The notes beneath the pieces were generated by a model. It saw only the letters and a list, made by a program, of their open reading frames with translations, was not told the origin of the DNA and did not search any database. Shown here in pieces: positions 6,504 to 15,930 of a stretch of DNA of 32,940 nucleotides (its first letter is position 1; every line of letters begins with the position of its first letter). The stretch is from Candidatus Thorarchaeota archaeon (GTDB lineage: Archaea > Asgardarchaeota > Thorarchaeia > Thorarchaeales > Thorarchaeaceae). The DNA is taken from assembly GCA_004524565.1 (NCBI GenBank), contig SDNZ01000014.1, positions 1 through 32,940 on the forward strand, written 5' to 3'. The position numbers were made by a program, and so were the translations under genes.

Positions 6504-7619
6504 ATGAACATGGTCAAGAAGAGTCGAGCTGCTGTGGTCCCTAAGCCCAGTGCACCTTTAGAAATAGAAGAGTATGAGATACCCGACCTTGCTCCTGGGG
6601 CTGCTCTACTAAAAGTGGCAAATGCAGGAGTATGTGGTACTGACGTGCATCTCTGGCACGGCCGACTTGCAGGTGTTCCGTATCCACTAATACCTGGTCA
6701 TGAGGTGGTTGGAACCATTGAAGCGATAGGTCCACATGCTGTAAAAGACCTCGATGGGAATGAGTTGAAGGTAGGCGATCGGGTGACCTTTCATGATGTG
6801 TACAATACCTGTTACAAATGCTGGAACTGCCTTATTGCTAAAGCTCCAACAAAGTGTACGAATAGAAGAGTATACGGAATAACCATGGACTCAACAGAAC
6901 ACCCTCATCTGATAGGGGGTTATAGTGAGTACCTCTATCTCTCCCCTGGCACACACATCATTAAGATACCCGACCATGTTAGCTTTGATGGTGCCAGCGC
7001 TGTTGGATGTGCAATGCCCACCGCTGTCCATACAGTCTTACGAAGTCCAATGACTTGGGGAAAGAATGTTGCAGTACAAGGCTCAGGACCTGTTGGTTTG
7101 ATGATTGCTGTACTTGCCCTCATCAGTGGTGCTTCCACTGTTACAATGATTGATCAAGCAAAGAATCGACTTGAAATCGCAAAGAAGTTCGGAGTCACGC
7201 ATACACTCAACATCGGGGAAACTACGATAGAGGAGCGGAAGCAAGCGCTCATCGACATTGCTGGTGGTCATGGACCTGATATTATCTATGAGGCAACTGG
7301 AAATGCAAAAGCTATCCCTGAGGGAATCGAGCTAGTTCGAGAGGGTGGTGCGTATTCTATTTGCGGACAGTACACTGATAGTGGTACTATCGAGATTAAT
7401 CCTCATCTTATGAATCGAAAGCATCTTGATATCAAGACAGTCTGGGGTTCAGAGACCCTTCATGTCTATCGTGGTGTAAAAACCATAGCAGATAATTACG
7501 ATCGGTTCCCCTTCGAATCTCTTGTCACTCACACATTCAGTCTTGACGAAGCTCAGAAGGCACTAGAAACGCAAGAGAGCTTTGCTTCGTTAAAGGCAGT
7601 TATCAAACCAAATGAATAA
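6504..7619 (+). CDS. Zinc-dependent medium-chain alcohol dehydrogenase
   Basis: This protein of about 371 residues in the medium-chain dehydrogenase/reductase family would oxidise an alcohol or polyol, or reduce the aldehyde or ketone, with NAD(P). The catalytic zinc ligands are visible in GVCGTDVH (Cys44) and GHEVVG (His66-Glu67). A structural zinc site has four cysteines, in YNTCYKCWNC and TKC (about 103, 106, 109, 118). The Rossmann loop is VQGSGPVGL (about 190-198). An acidic residue after the second strand (MIDQAKN) favours NAD. The start is ATG 6504 or 6510; the TTG at 6501 is less likely and no clear ribosome-binding site is seen. It is followed after 17 bases by the M24 peptidase. It resembles threonine/sorbitol dehydrogenase relatives, and the substrate is unknown. 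Confidence 0.88.
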   Translation: MNMVKKSRAAVVPKPSAPLEIEEYEIPDLAPGAALLKVANAGVCGTDVHLWHGRLAGVPYPLIPGHEVVGTIEAIGPHAVKDLDGNELKVGDRVTFHDVYNTCYKCWNCLIAKAPTKCTNRRVYGITMDSTEHPHLIGGYSEYLYLSPGTHIIKIPDHVSFDGASAVGCAMPTAVHTVLRSPMTWGKNVAVQGSGPVGLMIAVLALISGASTVTMIDQAKNRLEIAKKFGVTHTLNIGETTIEERKQALIDIAGGHGPDIIYEATGNAKAIPEGIELVREGGAYSICGQYTDSGTIEINPHLMNRKHLDIKTVWGSETLHVYRGVKTIADNYDRFPFESLVTHTFSLDEAQKALETQESFASLKAVIKPNE

Positions 7620-7636
7620 AACGAGGCGATTCAATC

Positions 7637-8821
7637 ATGTCGTTCGATCTAGAAAAATCAAAGTGCGAGCAAGCTGTTGAGCTACTGAAAGAACTTGATA
7701 TTGATGCATGGCTTGTTTGGGTCCGAGAGACCTCGCAAATTGCCGATCCTGTCATGGAACTCATTTTTGGAGGTGATGTTGTCTGGCAATCTGCTTTCCT
7801 TTTTACCAAGAAGGGGGACAAGATATCAATTGCTGGCAATTTTGATACTGATGGTATCAAAGCACGAGGTATCTTCGATCAAGTTATCCCATATACACAG
7901 GGAATCAAGGATGAGTTAGTTCGTCAGTTAGAGAAGTACAATCCTTCAAAGATTGCGATCAATTACAGTACTAATGATGTTGCCGCTGATGGTCTCACTG
8001 TGGGTATGCATATGATTCTGAAAGATTATCTAGAAGACACCCCATATGTTGAACGATTGATCTCTGGTGAGACTCTAGTTCAAAAACTTCGTGGAAGGAA
8101 ATCTGTCAAAGAGATTGAACGCGTAAAGAAAGCAGTTGCAATCACAGAGGAGATATTCAAAGCTGCTGAAGGGTTTGTGAGACCCGGAATGACTGAGATT
8201 GAGATATACAACCTATTCCATCACGAAATGGACAAGCATGGTGTCACAAGTGCCTGGAATGATGACCACAATCCTGCAGTGGATGCTGGCCCGAACAAAC
8301 AATTCGGGCATGCTGGTCCAATTGAAAACAAGACCAAGCCGGGCCATCTTCTTCACTTTGATTTTGGTGTACGGTACAAGGGCTACTGTTCAGACATCCA
8401 GCGGATGTTCTTCTTTGGTAAGGAAAAGGACATTCCCGAACAAGTTCAAAATGCCTTCGAGACCGTGCGAGACGGAATAATTGCAGCATCTGAATTCATT
8501 CGACCTGGAGTGCTAGGATATGAAGTAGATGCAATTGCTCGTGATTTCGTTACAGATGCAGGATATGAAGAGTATCAACATGCATTGGGTCATCAGATTG
8601 GAAGACATGCTCATGATGGTGGCGGTCTTCTTGGTCCTCAGTGGGAACGCTATGGTGATACCGTCAAACAACCTGTAGAATCTGGAAATCTCTTCACGCT
8701 CGAATTTTATGTTACCACAGAGGACTATGGTCAGATGAGTCTCGAAGAAGATATTGTGGTTACAAAGAATGGATGTGAGTTTCTCTCTCATCCACAGAAG
8801 AAATTGATTTGTATCAACTGA
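7637..8821 (+). CDS. M24-family metallopeptidase (Xaa-Pro peptidase-like)
   Basis: This 394-residue protein has a creatinase-like N-terminal domain (about 1-160) and a pita-bread catalytic domain. All five metal ligands of the M24 family are found: Asp242 (HFDFGV), Asp253 (CSDIQR), His319 (GHQIGRHAHD), Glu356 (LFTLEF) and Glu371 (MSLEEDIVV). It should be an active di-metal Xaa-Pro aminopeptidase or dipeptidase in the cytosol, though creatinase-type amidohydrolases share the fold. It is probably co-transcribed with the dehydrogenase upstream. Its last eight bases overlap the end of the convergent LarE gene. Confidence 0.88.
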   Translation: MSFDLEKSKCEQAVELLKELDIDAWLVWVRETSQIADPVMELIFGGDVVWQSAFLFTKKGDKISIAGNFDTDGIKARGIFDQVIPYTQGIKDELVRQLEKYNPSKIAINYSTNDVAADGLTVGMHMILKDYLEDTPYVERLISGETLVQKLRGRKSVKEIERVKKAVAITEEIFKAAEGFVRPGMTEIEIYNLFHHEMDKHGVTSAWNDDHNPAVDAGPNKQFGHAGPIENKTKPGHLLHFDFGVRYKGYCSDIQRMFFFGKEKDIPEQVQNAFETVRDGIIAASEFIRPGVLGYEVDAIARDFVTDAGYEEYQHALGHQIGRHAHDGGGLLGPQWERYGDTVKQPVESGNLFTLEFYVTTEDYGQMSLEEDIVVTKNGCEFLSHPQKKLICIN

Positions 8822-9629
8822 GATCAAGACCCTCGTCCATAGAACCAGTTCGATATCCCTTGAGATCTAGTGTTATATAGGCAAAACCTACGTCATGTGC
8901 CTGTTGCTCAAGCTCCTTCATCTTTGCCTGATTGAACATTTTGGGAAGTTCATTTGCACCTACTTCAATTCGAACTAAGTCACCATGATATCTTGCGCGA
9001 ACGCATTTCACATCGAAAATTGTCATCACAGCTTTTTCTACGGTTTCAACCATATGTAAACGTTCAAGGGTTATTTCTGTACCATATGGGAATCTTGTTG
9101 CCAGGCATGCCATAGATGGTTTATCTGCAACTGAGAGACCTCGATTTCGAGCATATTCGCGTATTTCATCCTTAGTTATGTTTGCCTGAAGAAAGGGTGA
9201 TTGTACAGCTGACTGTTCCAAAGCTTGTGCTCCCGGTCGATATCCTTCAGTTTCACTTGCAGTTGTCCCCTCAACTACTATTTCAAGACCCATCTCTTCA
9301 GCAGCTCTCATCCAATTCTGCGATAGGATCTTCTTACACGTGTAGCATCGATCAATCTCATTTGATGCTAGACTTTCTTCCTCTACCCAATTGAATTCCT
9401 TTACAATCAAATCTAGTTCTAGTTCCTTCGCAACTTCTTTCGCTCCTATTAGCTCACTCTCAGGAACGGTATTGCTGGAAATGATCAGAAGCTTCGTAGT
9501 TGATGCGACATCAGATACTACACTTGCCAGTACAGTACTATCAACTCCTCCACTGAATGCAACTAGAACCTTCTTTCCTAACAGGTCTTTTTTGATTGCA
9601 TCAAATTTTGCTATTGTTGAATCTTTCAT
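8814..9629 (-). CDS. larE: LarE-like ATP-dependent sulfur transferase
   Basis: This 271-residue N-type ATP pyrophosphatase has the PP-loop SGGVDST (26-32). In Lactobacillus, LarE adenylylates the nicotinate-derived precursor and donates sulfur for the nickel-pincer cofactor. The key motif PSMACLATRFPYG carries Cys175 at the place of the sacrificial cysteine. Two further cysteines form CYTC (Cys95, Cys98). LarE proteins with three conserved cysteines are known to hold a [4Fe-4S] cluster and to act catalytically instead of being consumed, so this one may be of that kind (inference). LarB, LarC and a lactate-racemase-like enzyme are not in the window. It lies 51 bases after speA on the same strand. 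Confidence 0.85.
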   Translation of the reverse strand: MKDSTIAKFDAIKKDLLGKKVLVAFSGGVDSTVLASVVSDVASTTKLLIISSNTVPESELIGAKEVAKELELDLIVKEFNWVEEESLASNEIDRCYTCKKILSQNWMRAAEEMGLEIVVEGTTASETEGYRPGAQALEQSAVQSPFLQANITKDEIREYARNRGLSVADKPSMACLATRFPYGTEITLERLHMVETVEKAVMTIFDVKCVRARYHGDLVRIEVGANELPKMFNQAKMKELEQQAHDVGFAYITLDLKGYRTGSMDEGLDLS

Positions 9630-9680
9630 AAGTTGATATTCTCCATCCGAATTGGGGTCTTAAGCTTTCAGAAGGGTCTC

Positions 9681-11522
9681 TTAGCTATTCATGTACGGAT
9701 CTTCATCAACATTGATATCTGCATAACCAACATCCCTGAGGAGATGTTCAATTGACTCTGCACCTGTAATCCATGTGATTCCCCAAGTATTGTCCTCACG
9801 TAACCTTAACTCAACATCAGGGAGGTCTCCAAGTAGATTGTGATCCATCTCTATTGCATCCTGGTAGGCTCCAACTAATGCAAGGACAAAATGTGAGCCA
9901 GGAAGCCGATCAAGTATACCAACTGGAATTCCATCATTCATCATTCCACCAGGCATCGTAAGTGGTCGTTTATCCTTCGTGAACCAAACATTGTCTGTGT
10001 TCTGAAGATAGAAATGTGAAATCTCACCATCAGAATCACATGTGATATCCACAAGTCTAACCGTTGTTTCAGGATGAACATGCAGATTGGAGATTGGAAC
10101 AACCGGGAAATGTTGTTGTACAAGAACATAGTCTGCAATACTGTTGAAGACACTAAAATTACCAATAACAATGTGCTCAGGATGCCAAAAACTTCTGATT
10201 TGTTTTTCTGAAGTGAATGACTGAATTCCCAAAGCAACGAGTCTCTCACGTGTTGCTCTCTCTAAGATTCCAACAATCATTTCTCTCTCAAAGATTGCAC
10301 CCAAGCCTGCTAAAGACATTCCACCAAAATGTGAATGGAAATCATTCCAAATATCAACAAGATCCGTCAATTCGGTGACGTTACTTATTTTTTCAAGATA
10401 CTCCTCTTCTTTGGTTAATGCGGTCTCAGAAAAACACTCTCCACCAGGTGCGGGAAAAACAGACCGAACTTCGAGAGCTTCAACAATCACTAAGGCCGCA
10501 GGTGCTGTTATTCCTCTACCAGATTCTATCATGATATTTGGAAAAGGATGTTTACCGTGTGATTCCTTGAGCATTTCTTTGATGCCAAGTACAATGTTTC
10601 TCGCATATTGATACATCAGATCTGGAGGGTGCTTTCCTGTATAATCGATAGCTAATCCTCCTCCAAAATCGATGTTTTCTAAATTGGTCAATCCCATATC
10701 TCGTAATTGTGCATAAAGATTGGTTAGGAACTGACCAAATCTACTGAATGATTTGAGGTCTGTTATTTGAGACCCTGCATGGCCAAGAATTGTAGTGATT
10801 GATTCTGTAAATCCTGCCTGTGTGAGTAAATCTACTACATTGTAGAGATCATGAATACTGAGACCAAATTTAGAATCCCTTCCTGTGGAGTGGGACCAGT
10901 GTCCTTCTACATTCAAATAGGGTTTGATTCTGAACACCAACTCGGTCTTCTTGGGATCGAAGTGTTCCACAACCATTCTTGCTTCATGAAGTGATTCAAT
11001 TGAGATTGCTACCTTGAAACCTTTCTCCACTGATTCCCGGATAAGTCTAAGATAGTCTGGGTCCTTTGCTCCATTGCAGACAATACGTCTATGTTTCTCC
11101 TTTTTAATTACAGATGTGATAAGAAGTAGTTCAGCTTTTGTTCCTGCTTCCAACCCGTACTCAGAATCTGAACGAATTACAGAAGTTACGAAATCACTTC
11201 TTTGATTCACTTTCACTGGATATATTCCAATGAATTCTCCATCGTATTCTAACTCTTCGAATACTTTCTCGAATGTGGTTCTGAGTTTCTTAATCTGATA
11301 GGTTATGAGCTGCGGAATTCTCAGAGTAAATGATGAAACGTAGCCTGGCGATTTACCATTAGCACTCTTGATTTTCTGGACTATCTCATTGATAGTGATT
11401 TGCTCATCCTGTAGTTTAATACAAAGCTCACCACTCTCTAGAATATCCAAGAAGTGGAGGTCATTCCTACCAACTCCGAAGACGGTTCTTGCTTTATCGA
11501 TTGACCACGTCTCATCTGTCAT
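9681..11522 (-). CDS. speA: Biosynthetic arginine decarboxylase, SpeA type
   Basis: This 613-residue fold-III PLP decarboxylase converts arginine to agmatine for polyamine synthesis. The PLP lysine is in FIGIYPVKVNQ (Lys104), the glycine loop in NIDFGGGLAIDY, and the second active-site cysteine in VDITCDSDGE near residue 515. The length is close to the 630-660 usual for SpeA. Archaea generally make agmatine with pyruvoyl-type or AdoMetDC-like enzymes, so a SpeA-type gene suggests acquisition from bacteria or an early duplicate. It sits in a minus-strand run after the two Cache receptors, 33 bases downstream of the second. No agmatinase is seen here. Confidence 0.93.
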   Translation of the reverse strand: MTDETWSIDKARTVFGVGRNDLHFLDILESGELCIKLQDEQITINEIVQKIKSANGKSPGYVSSFTLRIPQLITYQIKKLRTTFEKVFEELEYDGEFIGIYPVKVNQRSDFVTSVIRSDSEYGLEAGTKAELLLITSVIKKEKHRRIVCNGAKDPDYLRLIRESVEKGFKVAISIESLHEARMVVEHFDPKKTELVFRIKPYLNVEGHWSHSTGRDSKFGLSIHDLYNVVDLLTQAGFTESITTILGHAGSQITDLKSFSRFGQFLTNLYAQLRDMGLTNLENIDFGGGLAIDYTGKHPPDLMYQYARNIVLGIKEMLKESHGKHPFPNIMIESGRGITAPAALVIVEALEVRSVFPAPGGECFSETALTKEEEYLEKISNVTELTDLVDIWNDFHSHFGGMSLAGLGAIFEREMIVGILERATRERLVALGIQSFTSEKQIRSFWHPEHIVIGNFSVFNSIADYVLVQQHFPVVPISNLHVHPETTVRLVDITCDSDGEISHFYLQNTDNVWFTKDKRPLTMPGGMMNDGIPVGILDRLPGSHFVLALVGAYQDAIEMDHNLLGDLPDVELRLREDNTWGITWITGAESIEHLLRDVGYADINVDEDPYMNS

Positions 11523-11555
11523 TATTTCTTTCCTCTGATTGGTGAAAAGAGGATG

Positions 11556-12995
11556 TTACTCTTCATCCTCTCTTATAGTATCGAGCATTCCTTGGAAAGC
11601 TCTGGCTAATTCACCTATCTCATCGTCTTTTGAGATATACGTTTGGTCCACTTGCAGTTCTGCAGTGTCCAAGGGCTCATCTCGAATCCTAGCTGCTGCA
11701 TTTCTCGTTGCTAGATCCATTAGGTATTGTAATGGCCGAGTAATAGTATTGGAAACCGATACTGCTACGATCCCTGCTATCACAATCCCTCCGATTGTCA
11801 CAAAGAGAATGAATTGAGCTGCTTCAGCATTTGCAGCTGCGATTCTTGCTTCAAGAGGTGGTATTGCCTCCAGTACTTCATTGAGTGGAACAGAAATCAC
11901 ACAGATGTATCCACCTTTTCCTACGGGAGTGAAAACCATGATACTCTCGTTATTGTTCTTGGTGTATCTCAAGGAACCCGAGGTCTCTGTCACCAGAGTG
12001 TTTCTGATATCATCCATATCATTCTCGGTAAGTGGATCTGTTGTACCAGTATCCTGTTCAATATCCAGTAGATATGGTAATCCCGCTAGATAATCTGTAT
12101 CTTCAACCTCTGGATGTGCTACAATCTCACCAAGTGAATTGAGCAAGAATGCGTAGCCACTTTCCAAAACACTCACGTCGATGACTTTGTCTTGAATGTC
12201 GCTTATGGTAATATCTCCAGAAATAACGGCAAGTGGGATTCCACCGCTATAGACCAGTTTTCCGATCGATATAAGCAAGACATTATCAAACTCATCATAG
12301 TATGGATCAACAAAGACGATGTCACCATTTCCTGATGCAATTTCCTGATACCAGAACTCACCTCTAGGATCATAGCTTGGATAGTCTAGAATACTACCTG
12401 GATAGTTTATGAAGAGTCCATCATCAGTAAATGCGATGTACAACCATCTGAAGTCGATTTGGTTATGAATCGAGTTGAAGATGTAGTCCATATTGGATAC
12501 ACGACCCAGTTTGTCAGATTCTGCAGCTTCATAGGTCAGGTAATTGGAAGCATCATAACTACGGTGGAACCAACTACTGTAGGTCCATGAGACGTTAAGC
12601 CCATAGTTGGCATCGTAGTGATTATCCGCAGGATCAGGTGCAATAGTATCATTCTCAAAGAGCTCGTTGAAGTAGACCTCTCGATTCGCATACGTAGAGC
12701 CCGATTCGAATAATGATTCTAGTTCTGTTGCTGCAGCTTCTATCATCCCTTGTGCACTGGATAGCTTCTGATTGATCACCAACGCGGTTTTTTCTGCTGT
12801 TGATTCCATATTATCTTCAATCTGTGTTTGAAGTGCCAGTGAACTCTCATCTCGTGTGAACCCTCCAATCAAGTCCACAAAAGTCAATGATACGAAACCT
12901 GTGGCAGAGAGTGAAACAAGTGAGATCACTACGAACGTGAGAATGACGTTTGTTCTAAAACTACCTTTTTTCTTGGTTTGTGTTGATTGTGCCAT
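11556..12995 (-). CDS. Membrane Cache-HAMP receptor without an output domain
   Basis: This 479-residue sensor-like protein has a membrane segment at about 16-38, an extracellular double Cache domain to about 380 (WLYIAFTDDG, EFWYQEIASGNG, then YAFLLNSLGEIVAHPE), a second membrane segment at about 387-412 and a HAMP domain to the end (ITRPLQYLMDLA, DDEIGELARAFQGM). It stops after HAMP with no kinase, methyl-accepting or cyclase domain. It starts 14 bases after the stop of the Cache-TPR-VWA protein and has a similar ectodomain, so it is probably a duplicate that works with that receptor. The ligand would be a small extracellular molecule such as an amine, amino acid or organic acid; the nearby speA makes a polyamine link a guess only. 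Confidence 0.85.
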   Translation of the reverse strand: MAQSTQTKKKGSFRTNVILTFVVISLVSLSATGFVSLTFVDLIGGFTRDESSLALQTQIEDNMESTAEKTALVINQKLSSAQGMIEAAATELESLFESGSTYANREVYFNELFENDTIAPDPADNHYDANYGLNVSWTYSSWFHRSYDASNYLTYEAAESDKLGRVSNMDYIFNSIHNQIDFRWLYIAFTDDGLFINYPGSILDYPSYDPRGEFWYQEIASGNGDIVFVDPYYDEFDNVLLISIGKLVYSGGIPLAVISGDITISDIQDKVIDVSVLESGYAFLLNSLGEIVAHPEVEDTDYLAGLPYLLDIEQDTGTTDPLTENDMDDIRNTLVTETSGSLRYTKNNNESIMVFTPVGKGGYICVISVPLNEVLEAIPPLEARIAAANAEAAQFILFVTIGGIVIAGIVAVSVSNTITRPLQYLMDLATRNAAARIRDEPLDTAELQVDQTYISKDDEIGELARAFQGMLDTIREDEE

Positions 12996-13009
12996 TTTCT
13001 CATCTCCTC

Positions 13010-15868
13010 CTAGTAATCTACTGTTGTTCCTCCCACTTCGAGTTGTGCCATCAAGACTCCAATTTGCTCAAAGGCTCTCTCTATGTCCAACCTCACATTT
13101 GTGCTATCAACTACAGACAGATATTGCCCTTGCGGGATGCTTTCACAGATTGACTCAAGAAGTTCTTCAGTTGTCATCTTTTTACCTGTCTTTGGAGATC
13201 GCAGTCTCTTCTTAGTATCCACTGGGGATGCCAATTCTTGACCAACACCAATGACTATCAGGTTCACATCGAGATGGTTATCACGAATGAACCCTTCAAT
13301 GGTGAGGGGTCTCTTACGTTTGATCCGGTCCTTCTCAGTGAATATTCCTTCAAGAGCATCCAATGAATAGGTATCCGAACTATTGTCTTGACCATCGGTC
13401 AATGCGATAATCCATCTATGTTCACTTGATTCGATTTTATTTAGCTCCTCCAAAGCTCGTCCAAGTGCATCATAGAATGCAGTAGCATAATTGGGATACT
13501 TGAGAGAATCCAGTGCTTTCACAATCGTACTATCATCATCTGATTGCTCACCCTTGATAGTTAGAGGTAAGATCTCTCTGTAGGATGAATTGAAGATGAT
13601 GATTGATACTGCATCTTGCGGATTGACCTGACTAGCTAATATTTCCTTGGCACCATTAACAGCAGCCTTGATTCTCGATTGCGCTTGCATGCTACCAGAA
13701 TAATCAATGACGAAAGTAACGCTCTTCTTGTACCGAATCGAACGTTTGAGTCGTTCTGCCTTTCTTCGTATCTCATGGCTAGGTTTGTCCAGTTGATCAA
13801 GTACATCTGCGAGCCTTTGCATTGCAAAAACAACTAACCAGAGCTCATCAGTTTCCTCCCCGAATTTGATAGCATCACTGTATTCTTTTTCTGCCTTTCT
13901 CCAATGACCTTGTACCTGATAGAGCTCACCTTCGTGATAATGGATGTATGCAAGACTTCGATCGTACCCTATGGATTTCGCAATCTTTTGTGCCTCATCA
14001 AATTTGGATTGAGCTTGACTATATCTCCCATCTCTCATGAGTACAAGCCCCATCGCATCATATCGTCTGGCAAGACCATAAGAGTTCTTGATTGTGAGGT
14101 CGATAGCTTCAGCATCTTCTAGAAGTTTCATTGCTTTGTCTGCGTTTTTGAGGTCCATTTCAACGAGAGCCATGTTATGATAGGTAGATGCTACTCTCAT
14201 CATTGCATCTTTCTCATCAGCTCCATCTTCTTTTGCTCTTTCCAGAAGTCTGTTAGATATGGCTAATGATTGATTGTAGTAGTCCATAGCATCTGTTGTA
14301 TCTCCACGTTGTCTGAAAACATTACCAATGTTCAGGAGCATTGTCTGCTCTCCCGCCTCTATCTGTAGCCTTCGACTAATTTCAAGAAGGTTCTGATAGT
14401 TAGCGAGCGCTCGACGAAGATCGCCTCGGATGAATGCTTGATTACCGAAGCGACACGCTTCTTGGAAACTCAATAATGCATCTACCGTCGTTCCTACCTC
14501 TTCGTACATAGCCCCTGCTGTTGTTACACCACGCGTGAAGTCCTGTTTTGCCATTTTGCTAACAAGACGAGTCATCTCACGGATTGGTTCGACAACTGCC
14601 TCTCCTCGTCTTGATGAAACTGCTGATACAACCGCTGCTACTACTGCAAGAATACCTGCGAGGACACCGGTTAAAATTAGTGTCCTAGTAGCTACGAGAT
14701 TGAGGATTTCAGTTGCGGGAGCAATGACATCCGCGTCGGGGACTACAACAAGTAGTATATAGTCAGTATTTGGAATGTTAACGAAGGATAAATGCCAATC
14801 CAGGCCATTCTTCTGATACTCTAGCAATCCAAAGTCTTCTACTAAAACCTCAGTATTCAGTAAGTTTCTGAATGCTGTTGCTTCAGGGCTTCCAGATATG
14901 CCAAACTCAAGAGATTCAATTGATGCAACATCTTCATCATCTAATGGTTGATCTGGATGAGCCACGACATCACCATTTGTGTCAAGTAAGAACGCATAGC
15001 CATTTGTTGAAACATCAAGATTGAGAACCTTATCTAGTACTGTTCCCATTGTAACGTCTGCAGAAACAACACCAATAAGAGACCCATTATCAAATCTAAC
15101 TGGTCTACCCATTGAAATCACCAGACCTACTGGGTCAATATATGGTGCAGTGAATATTACATTATCATCAGAGGGACTGATTCCTGCTACATTTGTGTAC
15201 CACTCTTCACTATTTGCATCATAATCTTGACCTGGCCCATTCCAATCCAGAAAATATGATAATTGGTCAAAAGGATAGTTCCTAAACAGATGTTGGTCGG
15301 ATACAGCTAAATCGTAACCCATGTAGAGCCATTTATAGTCAGGATTCATTTCGTGCAGTGCTCTGAAGATATTAATCATATTTGATGAATAATCAAGTGC
15401 ATTTGCAGTTAATGTTGAATGGTCCTCTGGATCGTTATTGTTCCATTGATCGCGAGGGATGAAGTAACAATCTGTTTCAAATGAGATCGTATCCGATTCA
15501 TACGATTCTGTGATAGCAGGGTCTGTTTCGTAATCCAACGCACCCAAGCTTAGATCCACAGTCGGGTCCCAATAGTGTGAATATTGTGGCGCTGCTGTGA
15601 TCCGTTCATTGAACAAATCTTCGCAATACTGTTCCATCATATAGACTCCATCGATGTAGCTTTGCCATCTTTCTTGTATGAAGAGTGCAGTATCGTTGGA
15701 TAGTCTCTGAAGATTTGCTAGTTCCTCAGCTTTTAGTGCATCTGCTGCATCTCCTGCATTAGCATTGGCAACGGTAAATATTTGCCCCATTGATAATGCT
15801 GAAATTACGAGCATTGGCACTAGCGCCACAACTACGAATGTGACGACTATTCTCTTTGAAATATCCAT
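13010..15868 (-). CDS. Membrane receptor with Cache, TPR and von Willebrand A domains
   Basis: This 952-residue protein is anchored by membrane segments at about 8-30 and 397-419. Between them is an extracellular double Cache domain (WLYMGYDLA, then YAFLLDTNGDVVAHPD). Inside the cell follow a HAMP-like helix pair (about 420-466), about six TPR-like repeats (467-700; for example ALANYQNLLEIS, AMDYYNQSLAIS, AQSKFDEAQKIA) and a VWA domain from about 715. The VWA metal site is complete: DYSGS (Asp722, Ser724, Ser726), Thr796 and Asp825 in LTDGQDN. It should therefore bind a partner through Mg/Mn. The architecture reads as ligand sensing linked to protein assembly. It is 62 bases after the beta-propeller gene and 14 before the Cache-HAMP gene. 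Confidence 0.88.
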   Translation of the reverse strand: MDISKRIVVTFVVVALVPMLVISALSMGQIFTVANANAGDAADALKAEELANLQRLSNDTALFIQERWQSYIDGVYMMEQYCEDLFNERITAAPQYSHYWDPTVDLSLGALDYETDPAITESYESDTISFETDCYFIPRDQWNNNDPEDHSTLTANALDYSSNMINIFRALHEMNPDYKWLYMGYDLAVSDQHLFRNYPFDQLSYFLDWNGPGQDYDANSEEWYTNVAGISPSDDNVIFTAPYIDPVGLVISMGRPVRFDNGSLIGVVSADVTMGTVLDKVLNLDVSTNGYAFLLDTNGDVVAHPDQPLDDEDVASIESLEFGISGSPEATAFRNLLNTEVLVEDFGLLEYQKNGLDWHLSFVNIPNTDYILLVVVPDADVIAPATEILNLVATRTLILTGVLAGILAVVAAVVSAVSSRRGEAVVEPIREMTRLVSKMAKQDFTRGVTTAGAMYEEVGTTVDALLSFQEACRFGNQAFIRGDLRRALANYQNLLEISRRLQIEAGEQTMLLNIGNVFRQRGDTTDAMDYYNQSLAISNRLLERAKEDGADEKDAMMRVASTYHNMALVEMDLKNADKAMKLLEDAEAIDLTIKNSYGLARRYDAMGLVLMRDGRYSQAQSKFDEAQKIAKSIGYDRSLAYIHYHEGELYQVQGHWRKAEKEYSDAIKFGEETDELWLVVFAMQRLADVLDQLDKPSHEIRRKAERLKRSIRYKKSVTFVIDYSGSMQAQSRIKAAVNGAKEILASQVNPQDAVSIIIFNSSYREILPLTIKGEQSDDDSTIVKALDSLKYPNYATAFYDALGRALEELNKIESSEHRWIIALTDGQDNSSDTYSLDALEGIFTEKDRIKRKRPLTIEGFIRDNHLDVNLIVIGVGQELASPVDTKKRLRSPKTGKKMTTEELLESICESIPQGQYLSVVDSTNVRLDIERAFEQIGVLMAQLEVGGTTVDY

Positions 15869-15930
15869 TTCCTCTTTCTCCGCATGTTCTTGTAATTTGT
15901 CATGTTGACCATCATTTCTAGTGAAAACCC

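Noticed and set aside
12856-13215. 119-codon plus-strand ORF across two Cache genes
   Set aside because: It spans the junction of two minus-strand genes with clear domains, and its sequence reads as antisense of membrane segments.
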